Source: Streptantibioticus parmotrematis (GTDB lineage Bacteria > Actinomycetota > Actinomycetes > Streptomycetales > Streptomycetaceae). From it: DNA of 64,000 bases. The stretch lies in the NCBI RefSeq assembly GCF_019890615.1, contig NZ_JAINVZ010000016.1, forward strand, positions 62,001-126,000, read 5' to 3'. The position numbers were made by a program, and so were the translations under genes. Positions 23,699 to 32,942 of this stretch are shown here, piece after piece. The notes beneath the pieces were generated by a model. That model was not told the DNA's origin, did not search any database, and worked only from the letters and a program-made list of their open reading frames with translations. Each line of letters begins with the position of its first letter. Within the stretch, counting starts at the first letter, position 1.

Positions 23699-24643
23699 GT
23701 GACGGCCGTCGAAACCCGCCCCTCGGGGGTCATCGGGGCGAGCCCGAAGCACCGGCCGTTCGGGGCCCGTGTGAAGGCGTTCGTGGCGCTGACCAAGCCG
23801 CGCATCATCGAACTGCTGCTGATCACCACGGTTCCGGTGATGTTCCTGGCCGCCAAGGGCGTACCCGACCTGTGGCTCGTCGTGGTCACCATGCTCGGCG
23901 GCTACATGTCGGCCGGTGGCGCCAACGCGCTCAACATGTACATCGACCGCGACATCGACGCGCTCATGCACCGCACCGAGCAGCGGCCGCTGGTCACCGG
24001 GATGGTCTCGCCCACCGAATGCCTCGTCTTCGGTATCACCCTGTCGGTGGTCTCGACGGTGTGGTTCGGACTGCTGGTCAACTGGCTGTCCGCCGCTCTG
24101 TCCCTGACGGCCATCCTCTATTACGTCTTCGTCTACACGCTGGGCCTCAAACGTCGCACCGCGCAGAACATCGTGTGGGGCGGCATCGCGGGCTGCATGC
24201 AGGTGCTCATCGGCTGGTCGGCCGTGCGCGACGACCTGGCGTGGGCGCCCTTCGTGCTCTTCCTGGTCCTCTTCTTCTGGACCCCGCCGCACTACTGGCC
24301 GCTGTCGATGAAGGTCAAGGACGACTACGAGCGGGTCGGCGTGCCGATGCTGCCGGTCGTCGCGGGCAACAAGGTCGTCGCCCGGCAGATCGTGCTCTAC
24401 AGCTGGGTGATGGTGCTGGTCTCGCTCACCCTGTGGTGGCCGCTGGGCGCCACCGGCTGGTTCTACCCGATGGTGGCGGTGCTCGCCGGGGCCTTCTGGC
24501 TCAAGGAGGCGCACGCGCTGCAGGCCCGGGCCAAGGCCGGGGTCGTCGGCGCCAAGCTCAAGGAGATGCGACTCTTCCACTGGTCGATCACCTACGCGAC
24601 GCTGCTGTTCGTCGCCGTCGCGGTCGACCCGTTCCTGCGCTGA
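23699..24643 (+). CDS. ctaB: Protoheme IX farnesyltransferase (haem O synthase)
   Basis: CtaB adds a farnesyl group to haem B to make haem O for cytochrome oxidases. The 314-residue integral membrane protein has the UbiA-type prenyl-diphosphate motif [20 protein letters not shown], a second Asp motif in [17 protein letters not shown] and about nine hydrophobic helices. GTG 23699 is chosen because AGAGG (23689-23693) lies 5 nt upstream. ctaA, which converts haem O to haem A, lies about 3 kb away on the other strand. Confidence 0.97.
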   Translation: MTAVETRPSGVIGASPKHRPFGARVKAFVALTKPRIIELLLITTVPVMFLAAKGVPDLWLVVVTMLGGYMSAGGANALNMYIDRDIDALMHRTEQRPLVTGMVSPTECLVFGITLSVVSTVWFGLLVNWLSAALSLTAILYYVFVYTLGLKRRTAQNIVWGGIAGCMQVLIGWSAVRDDLAWAPFVLFLVLFFWTPPHYWPLSMKVKDDYERVGVPMLPVVAGNKVVARQIVLYSWVMVLVSLTLWWPLGATGWFYPMVAVLAGAFWLKEAHALQARAKAGVVGAKLKEMRLFHWSITYATLLFVAVAVDPFLR

Positions 24644-24729
24644 CGGCGCACTGCCCGCGACTCCCCGCTCCGACGGCGTACGGGAGCGTCGCCGGGCGGG
24701 CCGCCCTTCCGTGCGCCGTTACCCGCGAG

Positions 24730-24743
24730 TAGCATCGGGCTCA
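24730..24743 (+). promoter_or_regulatory. Candidate leaderless -10 for the small conserved gene
   Basis: TAGCAT (24730-24735) ends 7 nt before ATG 24743, and no Shine-Dalgarno is present. This is the layout of a leaderless HrdB transcript. The -35 (around 24707-24712, TTCCGT) is poor. Confidence 0.45.
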
Positions 24744-25114
24744 TGGCAGAGACCTCTCAGTCCCCCTCGCAGCCCGAGCAGGCCGACCAGCCCGCCGCGG
24801 ACGCCCGAGCCGAGCGTCACGTCGCCCGGCTCGCCAAGCGGATCGGCGCCTTCGCGGGCAGCCACGGCGGCAGCGCCGAAGGCCAGATCGCGTACGTCGG
24901 CGAGGTCGGTACCCGCATCCTCCTCGTCGGCTCCGACGGCACCTGGGGCGACCTGGTGGCCCCCTCGTACGAGATCGCCGAGCGGGCCGTCGAGGCCTCC
25001 GGGATCGCCCGCCAGGACAGCTTCGACGGCGAGATGGCCGCCAAGGTGCGCACCGGCCCGTACGAGTGGAAGAGGATGGCCGGAATTCAGGTGGGAGGAT
25101 CGCCCAACACCTGA
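24743..25114 (+). CDS. Conserved hypothetical protein, 123 aa
   Basis: I cannot name this family beyond saying it looks like a conserved actinobacterial protein. The first about 35 residues are polar and disordered-looking (Ser/Gln/Pro/Ala); the rest forms a compact domain (ERHVARLAKRIGAFAG, then IAYVGEVGTRILLVGSDGTWGDLVAP and YEIAERAVEASGI, ending with YEWKRMAG). There is no signal peptide or membrane helix. It may be transcribed from a leaderless promoter. The GS-like gene follows after 64 nt and could be on the same transcript. Confidence 0.75.
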   Translation: MAETSQSPSQPEQADQPAADARAERHVARLAKRIGAFAGSHGGSAEGQIAYVGEVGTRILLVGSDGTWGDLVAPSYEIAERAVEASGIARQDSFDGEMAAKVRTGPYEWKRMAGIQVGGSPNT

Positions 25115-25178
25115 CAGGCGTATCTCCCGTTAGCACCATGGACCACACAACCATGGACGGCTGGACGAGGAGATGCGC

Positions 25179-26552
25179 ATGGGCGCGGGGGCGGAAGAGC
25201 GTACGGCACGTGAGGAACTGCGGCGGCGGGCCCGCCAGGAGGCGGCCCGGCTGACCGCGGAGGGCGTGCACGCGGTCGCGCTCAGCTGGGTCGACACCTC
25301 GGGGGTGGCCCGGGTCAAGGCGGTGCCGACCGGCCGCCTGGCGCACGCCGCCCGGCACGGCGTCGGCGCCTCCCCGGTCTTCGACGTCTTCACCTCGGAC
25401 GACGCCATCACCGCCTCCCCGCTCAGCGGCGGACCCGACGGCGACCTGCGGCTCGTCCCCGACCTCGACCGCCTCACGGTGCTGGCCGCGCAGCCCGGCT
25501 GGGCCTGGGTCCCGGCCGACCGCCAGGACCAGTCCGGTGTCCCGCACCCCGGCTGCGCGCGGCACTTCCTGCGCCGGATGACCGCCGCCGCCCGCGACAG
25601 CGGTTTCGAGCCACGCATGGGCTACGAGACCGAATGGGTGGTCTGCCGCCCCGGCGACGACGAGCCCCCGGTCGCCGCGGGCGCGGGACCCGCCTACGGC
25701 ATGAGCCGGCTGGTGGAGATGTCCGACTACCTGCGCGACATCGTCACCGCGCTGCGCGACCAGGAACTGGAAGTGCTCCAGATCCACCCGGAGTACTCGC
25801 CCGGCCAGTTCGAGGTCTCCACCGCCCCCGCCGACCCCCTGCGCGCCGCCGACGAACTCCTCGTCGTCCGCGAGACCATCCGCGCCGTCACCCTGCGGCA
25901 CGGGCTGCGCGCCACCTTCGCGCCCACCGTGGTCGCCGGCGGCGTCGGCAACGGCTGCCACCTGCACCTGAGCCTGCGTCAGGACGACCAGGACCTCTTC
26001 CGCGGCGGCCCCGGGCCGCAGGGGCTTGACGAGACCGCGGAAGGGTTCCTCGCCGGGATCCTCGACGAACTGCCCGCGCTGCTGGCCGTGGGCGCCCCCT
26101 CGCCCGCCAGCTACCTGCGCCTGGCGCCGTCGGTGTGGGCGGGCGCGTACCACTGCTGGGGCCTCGAGAACCGGGAGGCCGCGCTGCGGCTGATCCCCGG
26201 GCCGCCCGACGAGTCCGGCAGCGCCAACGCCGAGGTCAAGTGCTTCGACGCGGCCGCCAACCCCTACCTGCTGGCCGGTGCCGTGCTCGCCGCCGGGCTC
26301 GCCGGGGCCGAGGCGAAGCGCAGCCTGCCCGCGCCGGTGCAGGGCGACCCGGCCGTGGTCGCGCCGGCCACCCCCCGGCTGCCGAGGTCGCTGACCCAGG
26401 CCGCCGACCGTTTCGCGGCCAGCGAGGTGCTGCGGGCGGCGCTCGGCGAGACGCTGCACGGCGCCGTGCTCGCGGTGCGCAGGGCCGAGGCGGAAAGCCT
26501 CGACGGACGCGACCCCGAGGCCGTGGCCGCCGCCACCCGGTGGCGCTACTGA
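25179..26552 (+). CDS. Glutamine synthetase-like ligase (GlnA-like, FluG C-domain type)
   Basis: The 457-residue protein has the GS fold: an N-terminal beta-grasp half and a catalytic half with GNGCHLHLSL (ATP/metal region), SYLRLAPSVWAGAYHCWGLENREAALRLIPG and NAEVKCFDAAANPYLLAGAV. Several consensus residues of true GS are altered: the Lys of the KP motif before GNGCHLHLSL is Ala, the DGSS-type N-terminal signature is absent, and the first Arg of the RRNRS segment is missing. It probably glutamylates an amine or other substrate instead of making glutamine. ATG 25179 is chosen because GAGGAG ends 6 nt upstream; the ATG at 25173 abuts that site. Its stop overlaps the amidohydrolase start by 1 nt (TGATG). 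Confidence 0.85.
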   Translation: MGAGAEERTAREELRRRARQEAARLTAEGVHAVALSWVDTSGVARVKAVPTGRLAHAARHGVGASPVFDVFTSDDAITASPLSGGPDGDLRLVPDLDRLTVLAAQPGWAWVPADRQDQSGVPHPGCARHFLRRMTAAARDSGFEPRMGYETEWVVCRPGDDEPPVAAGAGPAYGMSRLVEMSDYLRDIVTALRDQELEVLQIHPEYSPGQFEVSTAPADPLRAADELLVVRETIRAVTLRHGLRATFAPTVVAGGVGNGCHLHLSLRQDDQDLFRGGPGPQGLDETAEGFLAGILDELPALLAVGAPSPASYLRLAPSVWAGAYHCWGLENREAALRLIPGPPDESGSANAEVKCFDAAANPYLLAGAVLAAGLAGAEAKRSLPAPVQGDPAVVAPATPRLPRSLTQAADRFAASEVLRAALGETLHGAVLAVRRAEAESLDGRDPEAVAAATRWRY

Positions 26553-27694
26553 TGGCCGTCCCGCCCGCGGCGCCGCCGCTGCCACCGCTGGTCGACCACC
26601 ACTGCCACGGGGTCGTGACGGCGGAACTCGGGCTCGGCTCCTTCGAGCCGTACCTCACCGAGTCGCACGCGCCCGCCGCCGCGGGCACCACGTTCTTCGA
26701 CACCCAGACCGGGTTCGCGGTGCGCCGCTGGTGCCCGCCGCTGCTCGGCCTGGAACCGCACTGCCCGCCCGCCCACTACCTCGCCAGGCGCCGGGAGATC
26801 GGCGCGTACGAGAGCACCCGGCTGCTGCTGCGCGGCACCGGCATCGGCACCTACCTGGTCGACACCGGCATCCCCGGCGACCTGACCGGCCCGGCCGAAC
26901 TCGCCGCCTCCGCCGGGGCGATCGCGCACGAGGTCGTACGGCTGGAGACGCTGGCCGAAGGCGTCGCCGACACCTGCGGCACCCCCGAGGCCTTCGTCAC
27001 CGCGCTCGCGGAGGCGGTGCACGACGCGGCGAGAGCGGCGATCGGCTTCAAGTCGGTCGCCGCCTACCGCCACGGCCTCGCCCTGGAGCCCGAGCCGCCA
27101 GGACCGGCCGAGGTGCGACGCGCCGCCGCCGACTGGCTCGCCGCCCGCCAGAGCGGCGGCCGGCTCCACGACCCGGTGCTGCTGCGCCACCTCATGTGGT
27201 CGGCGGTCGCCACCGGGCTGCCGCTGCAACTGCACACCGGCTTCGGCGATCCCGACCTCAGACTTGACCGGGCCGACCCCGCGCTGCTCACCGACTTCGT
27301 CAAGGCCACCGACGGCCTCGGCTCCGCCCTCGTGCTCCTGCACGGCTACCCGTACCACCGCCAGGCCGCCTACCTGGCCAACGTCTTCCCGCACGTCTAC
27401 GCGGACGTCGGGCTCGCGATCGCCCACACCGGCGCCCGGGCCGCCGCCGTCCTCGCCGAGACGCTGGAACTGGCGCCCTTCGGCAAGCTGATGTTCTCCA
27501 CCGACGCCTACGGGCTGCCCGAGCTGTACGTGACCGGCGCCCGGCTGTTCACCGGCGCGCTGCGGCGGCTGCTGGGGGAGTGGGTCGCCGAGGGCGCCTG
27601 GTCCGCGCCGGACGCCCACCGGGTCGCGGCCCTGCTGGTCTCCGGCAACGCGCGGCGGGTCTACGGGCTGTCAGACCCCGGCGGCGACCGCTGA
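26552..27694 (+). CDS. Amidohydrolase family protein (FluG N-domain type)
   Basis: The 380-residue product is a TIM-barrel metal-dependent hydrolase of the amidohydrolase_2 group. It has an N-terminal HxH motif (VDHHCHGVV), a likely Lys ligand in AAIGFKSVAAYRHG, a His in LPLQLHTGFGDPDL and another in LLHGYPYHRQ, and an Asp in MFSTDAYGLPELY. It is coupled to the GS-like gene by a TGATG overlap. Fungal FluG joins the same two domains in one chain, amidohydrolase first. A pathway that first glutamylates and later hydrolyses an amine-containing compound is plausible, which is inference. The 3' end overlaps the convergent ctaA by 24 nt. Confidence 0.85.
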   Translation: MAVPPAAPPLPPLVDHHCHGVVTAELGLGSFEPYLTESHAPAAAGTTFFDTQTGFAVRRWCPPLLGLEPHCPPAHYLARRREIGAYESTRLLLRGTGIGTYLVDTGIPGDLTGPAELAASAGAIAHEVVRLETLAEGVADTCGTPEAFVTALAEAVHDAARAAIGFKSVAAYRHGLALEPEPPGPAEVRRAAADWLAARQSGGRLHDPVLLRHLMWSAVATGLPLQLHTGFGDPDLRLDRADPALLTDFVKATDGLGSALVLLHGYPYHRQAAYLANVFPHVYADVGLAIAHTGARAAAVLAETLELAPFGKLMFSTDAYGLPELYVTGARLFTGALRRLLGEWVAEGAWSAPDAHRVAALLVSGNARRVYGLSDPGGDR

Positions 27695-28645
27695 CTCCTG
27701 CGGCGGGACCGCGGCGGCGGCCGTCACCTCGGGGCGCTCGCGCATCGCCAGGACGACGCGGACCATCGCGATCCACACCAGGCACGCGCCCAGCATGTGC
27801 ACCTCGACCACGCCCACGGGCAGGTGCGTGAAATATTGGACATACCCCACGACGCCCTGACTCATCAGCACCGCGAACAGCTCGACCACCCGGCGGCGCA
27901 TCAGCGCGGGCGCTCCGATCGCGCGCAGCACGAACCACAGCGCCACCGTCAGGCCCACCACGATGTACACGAAGTCGACGTGCAGCTGGGTGATCTCACG
28001 CCAGTTCACCGGGATGCGGTGCACGTGCCGCGCGTCGCCCGCGTGCGGGCCCGCGCCGGTGGTCACCAGTCCGGCCAGCACCAGCGCACAGGTCGCCGCG
28101 GCCAGCACCCAGGTCAACTGCCGCACCGGGCGTGGCACCAGGTCACGGGCGGGCGCGTCGCTCTCCCGGGCGCGCTGCCACATCAGCAGCGCCACCGTCA
28201 GCAGCGCGAACGCCAGCACGTCGTGCGAGCCGACCAGGTACGGGTTCAGGCCGGTCAGCACCACGATGCCGCCGAGCACCGCGTTGCCCATGACCAGCCA
28301 GAACTGCCCCCAGCCCAGCCGGGTCAGGGAACGCCGCCACGGGGTGCGGGAGCGCGCGGTGAGGATCGCGGCGCCGACCACCACGCACAGCACGTCGGTG
28401 ATCATGCGGTTGGTGAACTCGATGACACCGTGGATGCCCATCGCCTTCGTGGGCGTCAGGCTCTGCGCGGTGCAGGTCGGCCAGGTCGGGCAGCCCAGGC
28501 CCGAGTCGGTGAGCCGGACCGCGCCCCCGCCCACCACGATGAGCACCGCCATCACGACGGTGGCCAGCGCGACCCGTTCCACCCACTTGGACGGCGGTTG
28601 CCAGCGGTCGGCGAGCAGCGCGAGGGGATTGAGCGATTTCGGCAC
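27671..28645 (-). CDS. ctaA: Haem A synthase (CtaA/COX15)
   Basis: CtaA oxidises the C8 methyl of haem O to a formyl group. The 324-residue membrane protein has about eight helices, paired conserved histidines (GIHGVIEFTNRM; HVHRIPVNWREITQLHVDFVY) and an N-terminal extracytoplasmic Cys pair in DSGLGCPTWPTC. The C-terminus is Ala/Val-rich and overlaps the 3' end of the opposite-strand amidohydrolase by 24 nt. The order ctaA, ABC permease, ABC ATPase, then divergent sufR matches the M. tuberculosis Rv1456c-Rv1460 region, where an extra membrane gene sits between the ATPase and sufR; that one is absent here. Confidence 0.95.
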   Translation of the reverse strand: MPKSLNPLALLADRWQPPSKWVERVALATVVMAVLIVVGGGAVRLTDSGLGCPTWPTCTAQSLTPTKAMGIHGVIEFTNRMITDVLCVVVGAAILTARSRTPWRRSLTRLGWGQFWLVMGNAVLGGIVVLTGLNPYLVGSHDVLAFALLTVALLMWQRARESDAPARDLVPRPVRQLTWVLAAATCALVLAGLVTTGAGPHAGDARHVHRIPVNWREITQLHVDFVYIVVGLTVALWFVLRAIGAPALMRRRVVELFAVLMSQGVVGYVQYFTHLPVGVVEVHMLGACLVWIAMVRVVLAMRERPEVTAAAAVPPQESAVAAGV

Positions 28646-28706
28646 CCGGTCATCGTAGGTCAGCGCTTGTGCACGGATTCACGAGGGGTCGCCCCAACGC
28701 GACGGC

Positions 28707-29498
28707 CTACTCCCAGCGAAACCAGCGCGCGGCCGCGCCCAGCCCCAGCACCGCCCAGACCGCCAGCACGCCCAGGTCGCCCCACGGCATCCCGGCGCCG
28801 TGCTGGAGCACCCCGCGCAGGCCGTCGGACAGGGCCGAGACGGGCAGCAGGTCCAGCACTTCGCGCGCCGCGTGCGGGAACCTGCTCAGCGGCACGATCA
28901 CCCCGCCGCCGACGAGCAGCAGCAGGAAGACCAGGTTGGCGGCGGCGAGCGTGGCCTCGGCCTTCAGCGTCCCCGCCATCAGCAGCCCCAGCCCGGAGAA
29001 CGCGGCGGTGCCCAGGACCAGCAGCACCACCACCCAGGCCGGATCGCCGTGCGGCGACCAGCCCATGGCGAGCGCGATCACCGCGAGCAGCGCGATCTGG
29101 AGGACCTCGGTGACCAGCACGGAGCAGGTCTTGGCGGTCATCAGCGCCCAGCGCGGCAGCGGCGAGGCGGCGAGCCGCTTGAGCACGCCGTAGCGGCGCT
29201 CGAAACCGGTGGCGATGGCCTGCCCGGTGAACGCGGTCGACATCACCGCGAGCGCCAGCAGGCCCGGCGCCAGGAAGTCCACCCGCTTGCCGCCGCCCAC
29301 GTCGACGATCGGGACGGCGCTGAAGAGCACCAGCAGCACGGTGGGGATGACGACGGTCAGCAGCAGTTGCTCGCCGTTGCGCAGCAGCATCCGCGTCTCC
29401 AGCGCGGCCTGCGCGCGGATCATGCGCGGCAGCGGCGCGGCGCCCGGCGCGGGCGTGAAGACGCCGGTGGTCGCATCGGTCCCGGTCGTCGCGCTCAT
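28707..29498 (-). CDS. ABC-2 type transporter permease
   Basis: The 263-residue protein has six hydrophobic segments and the ABC-2 family layout. The first helix follows RNGEQLLLTVVIPTVLLVLF, a cytoplasmic FERRYGVLKRLAASPLPRW coupling segment contacts the ATPase, and the last helix ends with RWFRWE. It overlaps the stop of the ATPase gene by 4 nt (ATGA). Together they form a DrrAB-like exporter. The substrate is unknown; in actinobacteria this pair is conserved next to ctaA and the suf operon, which hints at a link to haem or membrane redox biogenesis (inference). Confidence 0.92.
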   Translation of the reverse strand: MSATTGTDATTGVFTPAPGAAPLPRMIRAQAALETRMLLRNGEQLLLTVVIPTVLLVLFSAVPIVDVGGGKRVDFLAPGLLALAVMSTAFTGQAIATGFERRYGVLKRLAASPLPRWALMTAKTCSVLVTEVLQIALLAVIALAMGWSPHGDPAWVVVLLVLGTAAFSGLGLLMAGTLKAEATLAAANLVFLLLLVGGGVIVPLSRFPHAAREVLDLLPVSALSDGLRGVLQHGAGMPWGDLGVLAVWAVLGLGAAARWFRWE

Positions 29499-30421
29499 CC
29501 GCGCAGCTCCTTACCCGTGAGCTCCAAGAAGACGTCCTCCAGCGTGCGGCGCTCCACCGCGATGCGGTCGGGCATCACGCCGTGCTGGGCGCACCAGGAG
29601 GTGACGGTGGCCAGCAGTTGCGGGTCCACCTTGCCCTCGATGCGGTAGCTGCCCGGGGTCGGTTCGAGCGCGGCGCTGTCCGCGGGCAGCGCGTTGAGCA
29701 GCGACATCAGGTCCAGGCCCGGGCGGCCGGTGAAGCGCAGGGTGCCCTCGGCGCCGCCCCGGCACAGCTCGGTGGGCGTGCCGGAGGCGATGGCGCGGCC
29801 GCCGTCGACGATCACGACGTGGTCGGCGAGGTGCTCGGCCTCGTCCATGAAGTGCGTGGTGAGCACGGCGGTGACGCCGTCGGCGCGCAGCTCGGAGACG
29901 AGGTCCCAGGTCGCGCGGCGGGCCTGCGGGTCGAGGCCCGCGGTCGGCTCGTCGAGGAAGACCAGTTCGGGCCTGCCGACGACGGCCATGGCGAGCGCGA
30001 GCCGCTGCTGCTGGCCGCCGGACAGCCGCCGGTAGGGGGTGCGTCCGCAGGTGCCGAGGCCGAGGCGTTCGACGAGCATCGCGGGGTCGAGCGGGTCGCG
30101 GTGCAGCTTCGCGGTGTGCCGCAGCATCTCCTCGGCGCGGGCCCCCGGGTAGACGCCGCCGTTCTGGAGCATGACGCCGATGCGCGGGCGCAGCGCGCCG
30201 CCCTCGGTGACCGGGTCGAGGCCGAGGACCCGCACTGAGCCGCCGTCCGGCCTCCGGTAGCCCTCGCAGGTCTCGACGGTGGTGGTCTTGCCCGCTCCGT
30301 TGGGTCCCAGGACCGCGGTGACGGTGCCGCGCGGGACGGTGAGGTCGAGCCCGTCGACCGCGGTCTTCCCGCCGTACCGCTTGACCAGGCCGACGACCTC
30401 GACCGCGGGGGTGCTCTGCAT
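29495..30421 (-). CDS. ABC transporter ATP-binding protein
   Basis: The 308-residue ATPase has Walker A GPNGAGKTTT, signature LSGGQQQRLALAM and Walker B LVFLDEPTAGLDP, and a C-terminal extension ending LEDVFLELTGKELRG as in DrrA/CcmA-type exporters. I start it at MQSTPAVEVVGLVKRYGG (ATG, 30421). The frame stays open upstream for another 92 codons toward sufR, but that part has no domain and lies under the divergent promoter region. It partners the permease gene overlapping its 3' end. Confidence 0.93.
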   Translation of the reverse strand: MQSTPAVEVVGLVKRYGGKTAVDGLDLTVPRGTVTAVLGPNGAGKTTTVETCEGYRRPDGGSVRVLGLDPVTEGGALRPRIGVMLQNGGVYPGARAEEMLRHTAKLHRDPLDPAMLVERLGLGTCGRTPYRRLSGGQQQRLALAMAVVGRPELVFLDEPTAGLDPQARRATWDLVSELRADGVTAVLTTHFMDEAEHLADHVVIVDGGRAIASGTPTELCRGGAEGTLRFTGRPGLDLMSLLNALPADSAALEPTPGSYRIEGKVDPQLLATVTSWCAQHGVMPDRIAVERRTLEDVFLELTGKELRG

Positions 30422-30533
30422 GGGCCCGAGTCTAAGGAGCGCTCGCGGGGGCCCGGCAGGCGGCCCGGAATTCCCCTCGTCCCGGTGCCGCGCCGTGCTC
30501 GGGTGGCGCTGAAACGCCCTGTCCGGAGCGTCG

Positions 30534-30549
30534 GTAAGGGTGACCTTAC
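30534..30549. promoter_or_regulatory. Inverted repeat GTAAGG-N4-CCTTAC upstream of sufR
   Basis: The arms are perfect (30534-30539 and 30544-30549). The site sits in the 200-nt spacer between the divergent ABC transporter and suf operons, 73 nt before the sufR start. It is a candidate operator. Confidence 0.5.
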
Positions 30550-30574
30550 GTGATGGAAGCCACCGGAACGCGAT

Positions 30575-30588
30575 CAAGGTGTCACTTG
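30575..30588. promoter_or_regulatory. CAAG-N6-CTTG box overlapping the likely sufR -35
   Basis: CAAG (30575-30578) and CTTG (30585-30588) form a CAAG-N6-CTTG element, the same geometry as the cyanobacterial SufR site CAAC-N6-GTTG. It touches TTGTCG (30586-30591), a possible -35; AACAAT (30610-30615) would be the -10, 18 bp further, with transcription starting at or near the GTG at 30622. SufR autorepression is the obvious reading. Confidence 0.45.
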
Positions 30589-30621
30589 TCGCTTGCCGCG
30601 GAATTACGCAACAATGGTGTT

Positions 30622-31440
30622 GTGAAAAACGCGGGCGAGGGATCGCGGGAGACGACGGCCGGGTCGGCCGTCGCTTCGGGTCTGCCCGCCGAGGCACCCG
30701 TCGACGGGCAGACGGGCGAGGCCGAGGGGCACCGCGGCACCCGCAACCGGGTCGCCCGCTCCATCCTCGACCACGGCCCGTCCACCGCCGCCGACCTGGC
30801 GGAACGCCTGGAGCTGACCCCCGCCGCGGTGCGCAGGCACCTGGACGCGCTGGTCGCCGAGGGCATCGTCGAGCCGCGCGAGAAGCGGGTCTACGGATCC
30901 CGCTCCCGGGGCCGCCCCGCCAAGGCCTTCGCTCTCACCGACTGCGGTCGCGACGCCTTCTACCAGGCGTACGACCAGCTCGCCGAGGATGCGCTGCGCT
31001 GGATCGCGCAGGCCGCGGGCGGCGGCCGGATGGGTGACGCCGCGGTCGCCGCGTTCGCGCGGGCCCGGGTCGCCGCCCAGATGGAGAAGTACCGCCCGCG
31101 CATCGAGGCACTGCCGCCCGAGCAGCGCGCGAGGGCGCTCGCCGAGGCGTTGACCGAGGACGGGTACGCTGCTACCACGCGTGGCGCGCACGCCTCCTCC
31201 GCCGGGGAGCAGCTCTGCCAGCACCACTGCCCGGTGGCGCACACCGCCGAGCGGTTCCCGCAGCTGTGCGAGGCGGAGGCCGAGGTCTTCTCCCGCCTGC
31301 TCGGAACGCATGTACAGCGTCTGGCCACCATCGCCCACGGCGACGGGGTGTGCACGACGTTCGTACCGAGACCCACCCAGCAAGCCACCACAGCAGCCAC
31401 CACCGAAACCGCCGCGAAGTCCGGGAGGAACCCCGCATGA
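30622..31440 (+). CDS. sufR: Fe-S cluster-sensing repressor SufR
   Basis: SufR is the [4Fe-4S]-binding repressor of the actinobacterial suf operon. The 272-residue protein has a wHTH (about residues 38-100: [38 protein letters not shown], then a [18 protein letters not shown] wing) and a cysteine-rich C-terminal part ([28 protein letters not shown]) that supplies cluster ligands. GTG 30622 is chosen because the upstream codons are not conserved-looking and promoter-like boxes lie just before it; ATG 30550 would add 24 residues. The stop overlaps sufB by 4 nt. Confidence 0.93.
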   Translation: MKNAGEGSRETTAGSAVASGLPAEAPVDGQTGEAEGHRGTRNRVARSILDHGPSTAADLAERLELTPAAVRRHLDALVAEGIVEPREKRVYGSRSRGRPAKAFALTDCGRDAFYQAYDQLAEDALRWIAQAAGGGRMGDAAVAAFARARVAAQMEKYRPRIEALPPEQRARALAEALTEDGYAATTRGAHASSAGEQLCQHHCPVAHTAERFPQLCEAEAEVFSRLLGTHVQRLATIAHGDGVCTTFVPRPTQQATTAATTETAAKSGRNPA

Positions 31441-32858
31441 CTGCTCCCACGGAGACCACTCACCCGGAGCTCGAAGGCCTGGGCACCTACGAGTACGGCT
31501 GGGCCGACTCCGACGCGGCCGGCGCGTCCGCCAAGCGCGGCCTGTCGGAGGACGTCGTCCGCGACATCTCCGCCAAGAAGTCCGAGCCGGAATGGATGCT
31601 GAACCTGCGTCTGAAGGGCCTGAAGCTCTTCGGCAAGAAGCCCATGCCGACCTGGGGCTCCGACCTCGGCGGCATCGACTTCGACAACATCAAGTACTTC
31701 GTGCGCTCCACCGAGAAGCAGGCGGAGTCCTGGGAGGACCTGCCCGAGGACATCAAGAACACCTACGACAAGCTGGGCATCCCGGAGGCGGAGAAGCAGC
31801 GCCTGGTCGCCGGTGTCGCCGCGCAGTACGAGTCGGAGGTCGTCTACCACCAGATCCGCGAGGACCTGGAGGAGCAGGGCGTCATCTTCCTGGACACCGA
31901 CACCGCTCTCAAGGAGCACCCGGAGCTGTTCAAGGAGTACTTCGGCACGGTCATCCCGGCCGGCGACAACAAGTTCGCCTCGCTGAACACCGCGGTGTGG
32001 TCCGGCGGTTCGTTCATCTACGTGCCGAAGGGCGTGCACGTCGAGATCCCGCTCCAGGCCTACTTCCGGATCAACACCGAGAACATGGGCCAGTTCGAGC
32101 GGACGCTGATCATCGTGGACGAGGACGCCTACGTCCACTACGTCGAGGGCTGTACGGCGCCGATCTACAAGTCCGACTCGCTGCACTCCGCGGTCGTCGA
32201 GATCATCGTCAAGAAGGGCGCCCGCTGCCGGTACACGACCATCCAGAACTGGTCGAACAACGTCTACAACCTGGTCACCAAGCGCGCCGTCGCCTACGAG
32301 GGCGCCACCATGGAGTGGGTCGACGGCAACATCGGCTCCAAGGTGACCATGAAGTACCCGGCCGTCTACCTGATGGGTGAGCACGCCAAGGGCGAGACGC
32401 TGTCCATCGCCTTCGCCGGCGAGGGCCAGCACCAGGACGCCGGCGCCAAGATGGTCCACATGGCGCCGAACACCTCCTCCAACATCGTCTCCAAGTCGGT
32501 GGCCCGGGGCGGCGGCCGCACCTCGTACCGCGGTCTGATCGAGATCGGCGAGGGCTCGCCCGGCTCCAAGTCCAACGTGCTGTGCGACGCGCTGCTGGTC
32601 GACACGATCTCCCGCTCCGACACCTACCCGTACGTGGACGTCCGCGAGGACGACGTGTCGATGGGCCACGAGGCGACCGTCTCCAAGGTCAGCGAGGACC
32701 AGCTCTTCTACCTGATGAGCCGCGGCATGACCGAGTTCGAGGCCATGGCGATGATCGTGCGCGGCTTCGTGGAGCCGATCGCCCGCGAGCTGCCGATGGA
32801 GTACGCGCTGGAGCTCAACCGGCTGATCGAGCTGCAGATGGAAGGCGCGGTCGGCTGA
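31437..32858 (+). CDS. sufB: Fe-S cluster assembly protein SufB
   Basis: SufB is the scaffold subunit of the SufBCD complex on which clusters are built. The 473-residue product starts [26 protein letters not shown] and contains the beta-helix core with [21 protein letters not shown] and, near the end, [51 protein letters not shown]. No intein is present, unlike some mycobacterial SufB proteins. The ATG overlaps the sufR stop (ATGA). Confidence 0.97.
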   Translation: MTAPTETTHPELEGLGTYEYGWADSDAAGASAKRGLSEDVVRDISAKKSEPEWMLNLRLKGLKLFGKKPMPTWGSDLGGIDFDNIKYFVRSTEKQAESWEDLPEDIKNTYDKLGIPEAEKQRLVAGVAAQYESEVVYHQIREDLEEQGVIFLDTDTALKEHPELFKEYFGTVIPAGDNKFASLNTAVWSGGSFIYVPKGVHVEIPLQAYFRINTENMGQFERTLIIVDEDAYVHYVEGCTAPIYKSDSLHSAVVEIIVKKGARCRYTTIQNWSNNVYNLVTKRAVAYEGATMEWVDGNIGSKVTMKYPAVYLMGEHAKGETLSIAFAGEGQHQDAGAKMVHMAPNTSSNIVSKSVARGGGRTSYRGLIEIGEGSPGSKSNVLCDALLVDTISRSDTYPYVDVREDDVSMGHEATVSKVSEDQLFYLMSRGMTEFEAMAMIVRGFVEPIARELPMEYALELNRLIELQMEGAVG

Positions 32859-32942
32859 CCCGCCGCCCGCACCCTGGCGCGAGCGCGCACTCGCGACGAC
32901 GACCTTCGACGAGCCCCTCAGAAAGAGAGCTGTACGACAGCC

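Noticed and set aside
21397-24732. A 1111-codon plus-strand frame across tkt and ctaB
   Set aside because: It runs antisense to tkt and out of frame through ctaB. Both are clear genes in other frames.
25173-25178. ATG 25173 as the start of the GS-like gene
   Set aside because: The GAGGAG site directly abuts this ATG, leaving no spacing; ATG 25179 is 6 nt from it.
31437-32858. An intein in sufB, as in some mycobacteria
   Set aside because: The reading frame is continuous with normal SufB length, and no intein motifs are visible.
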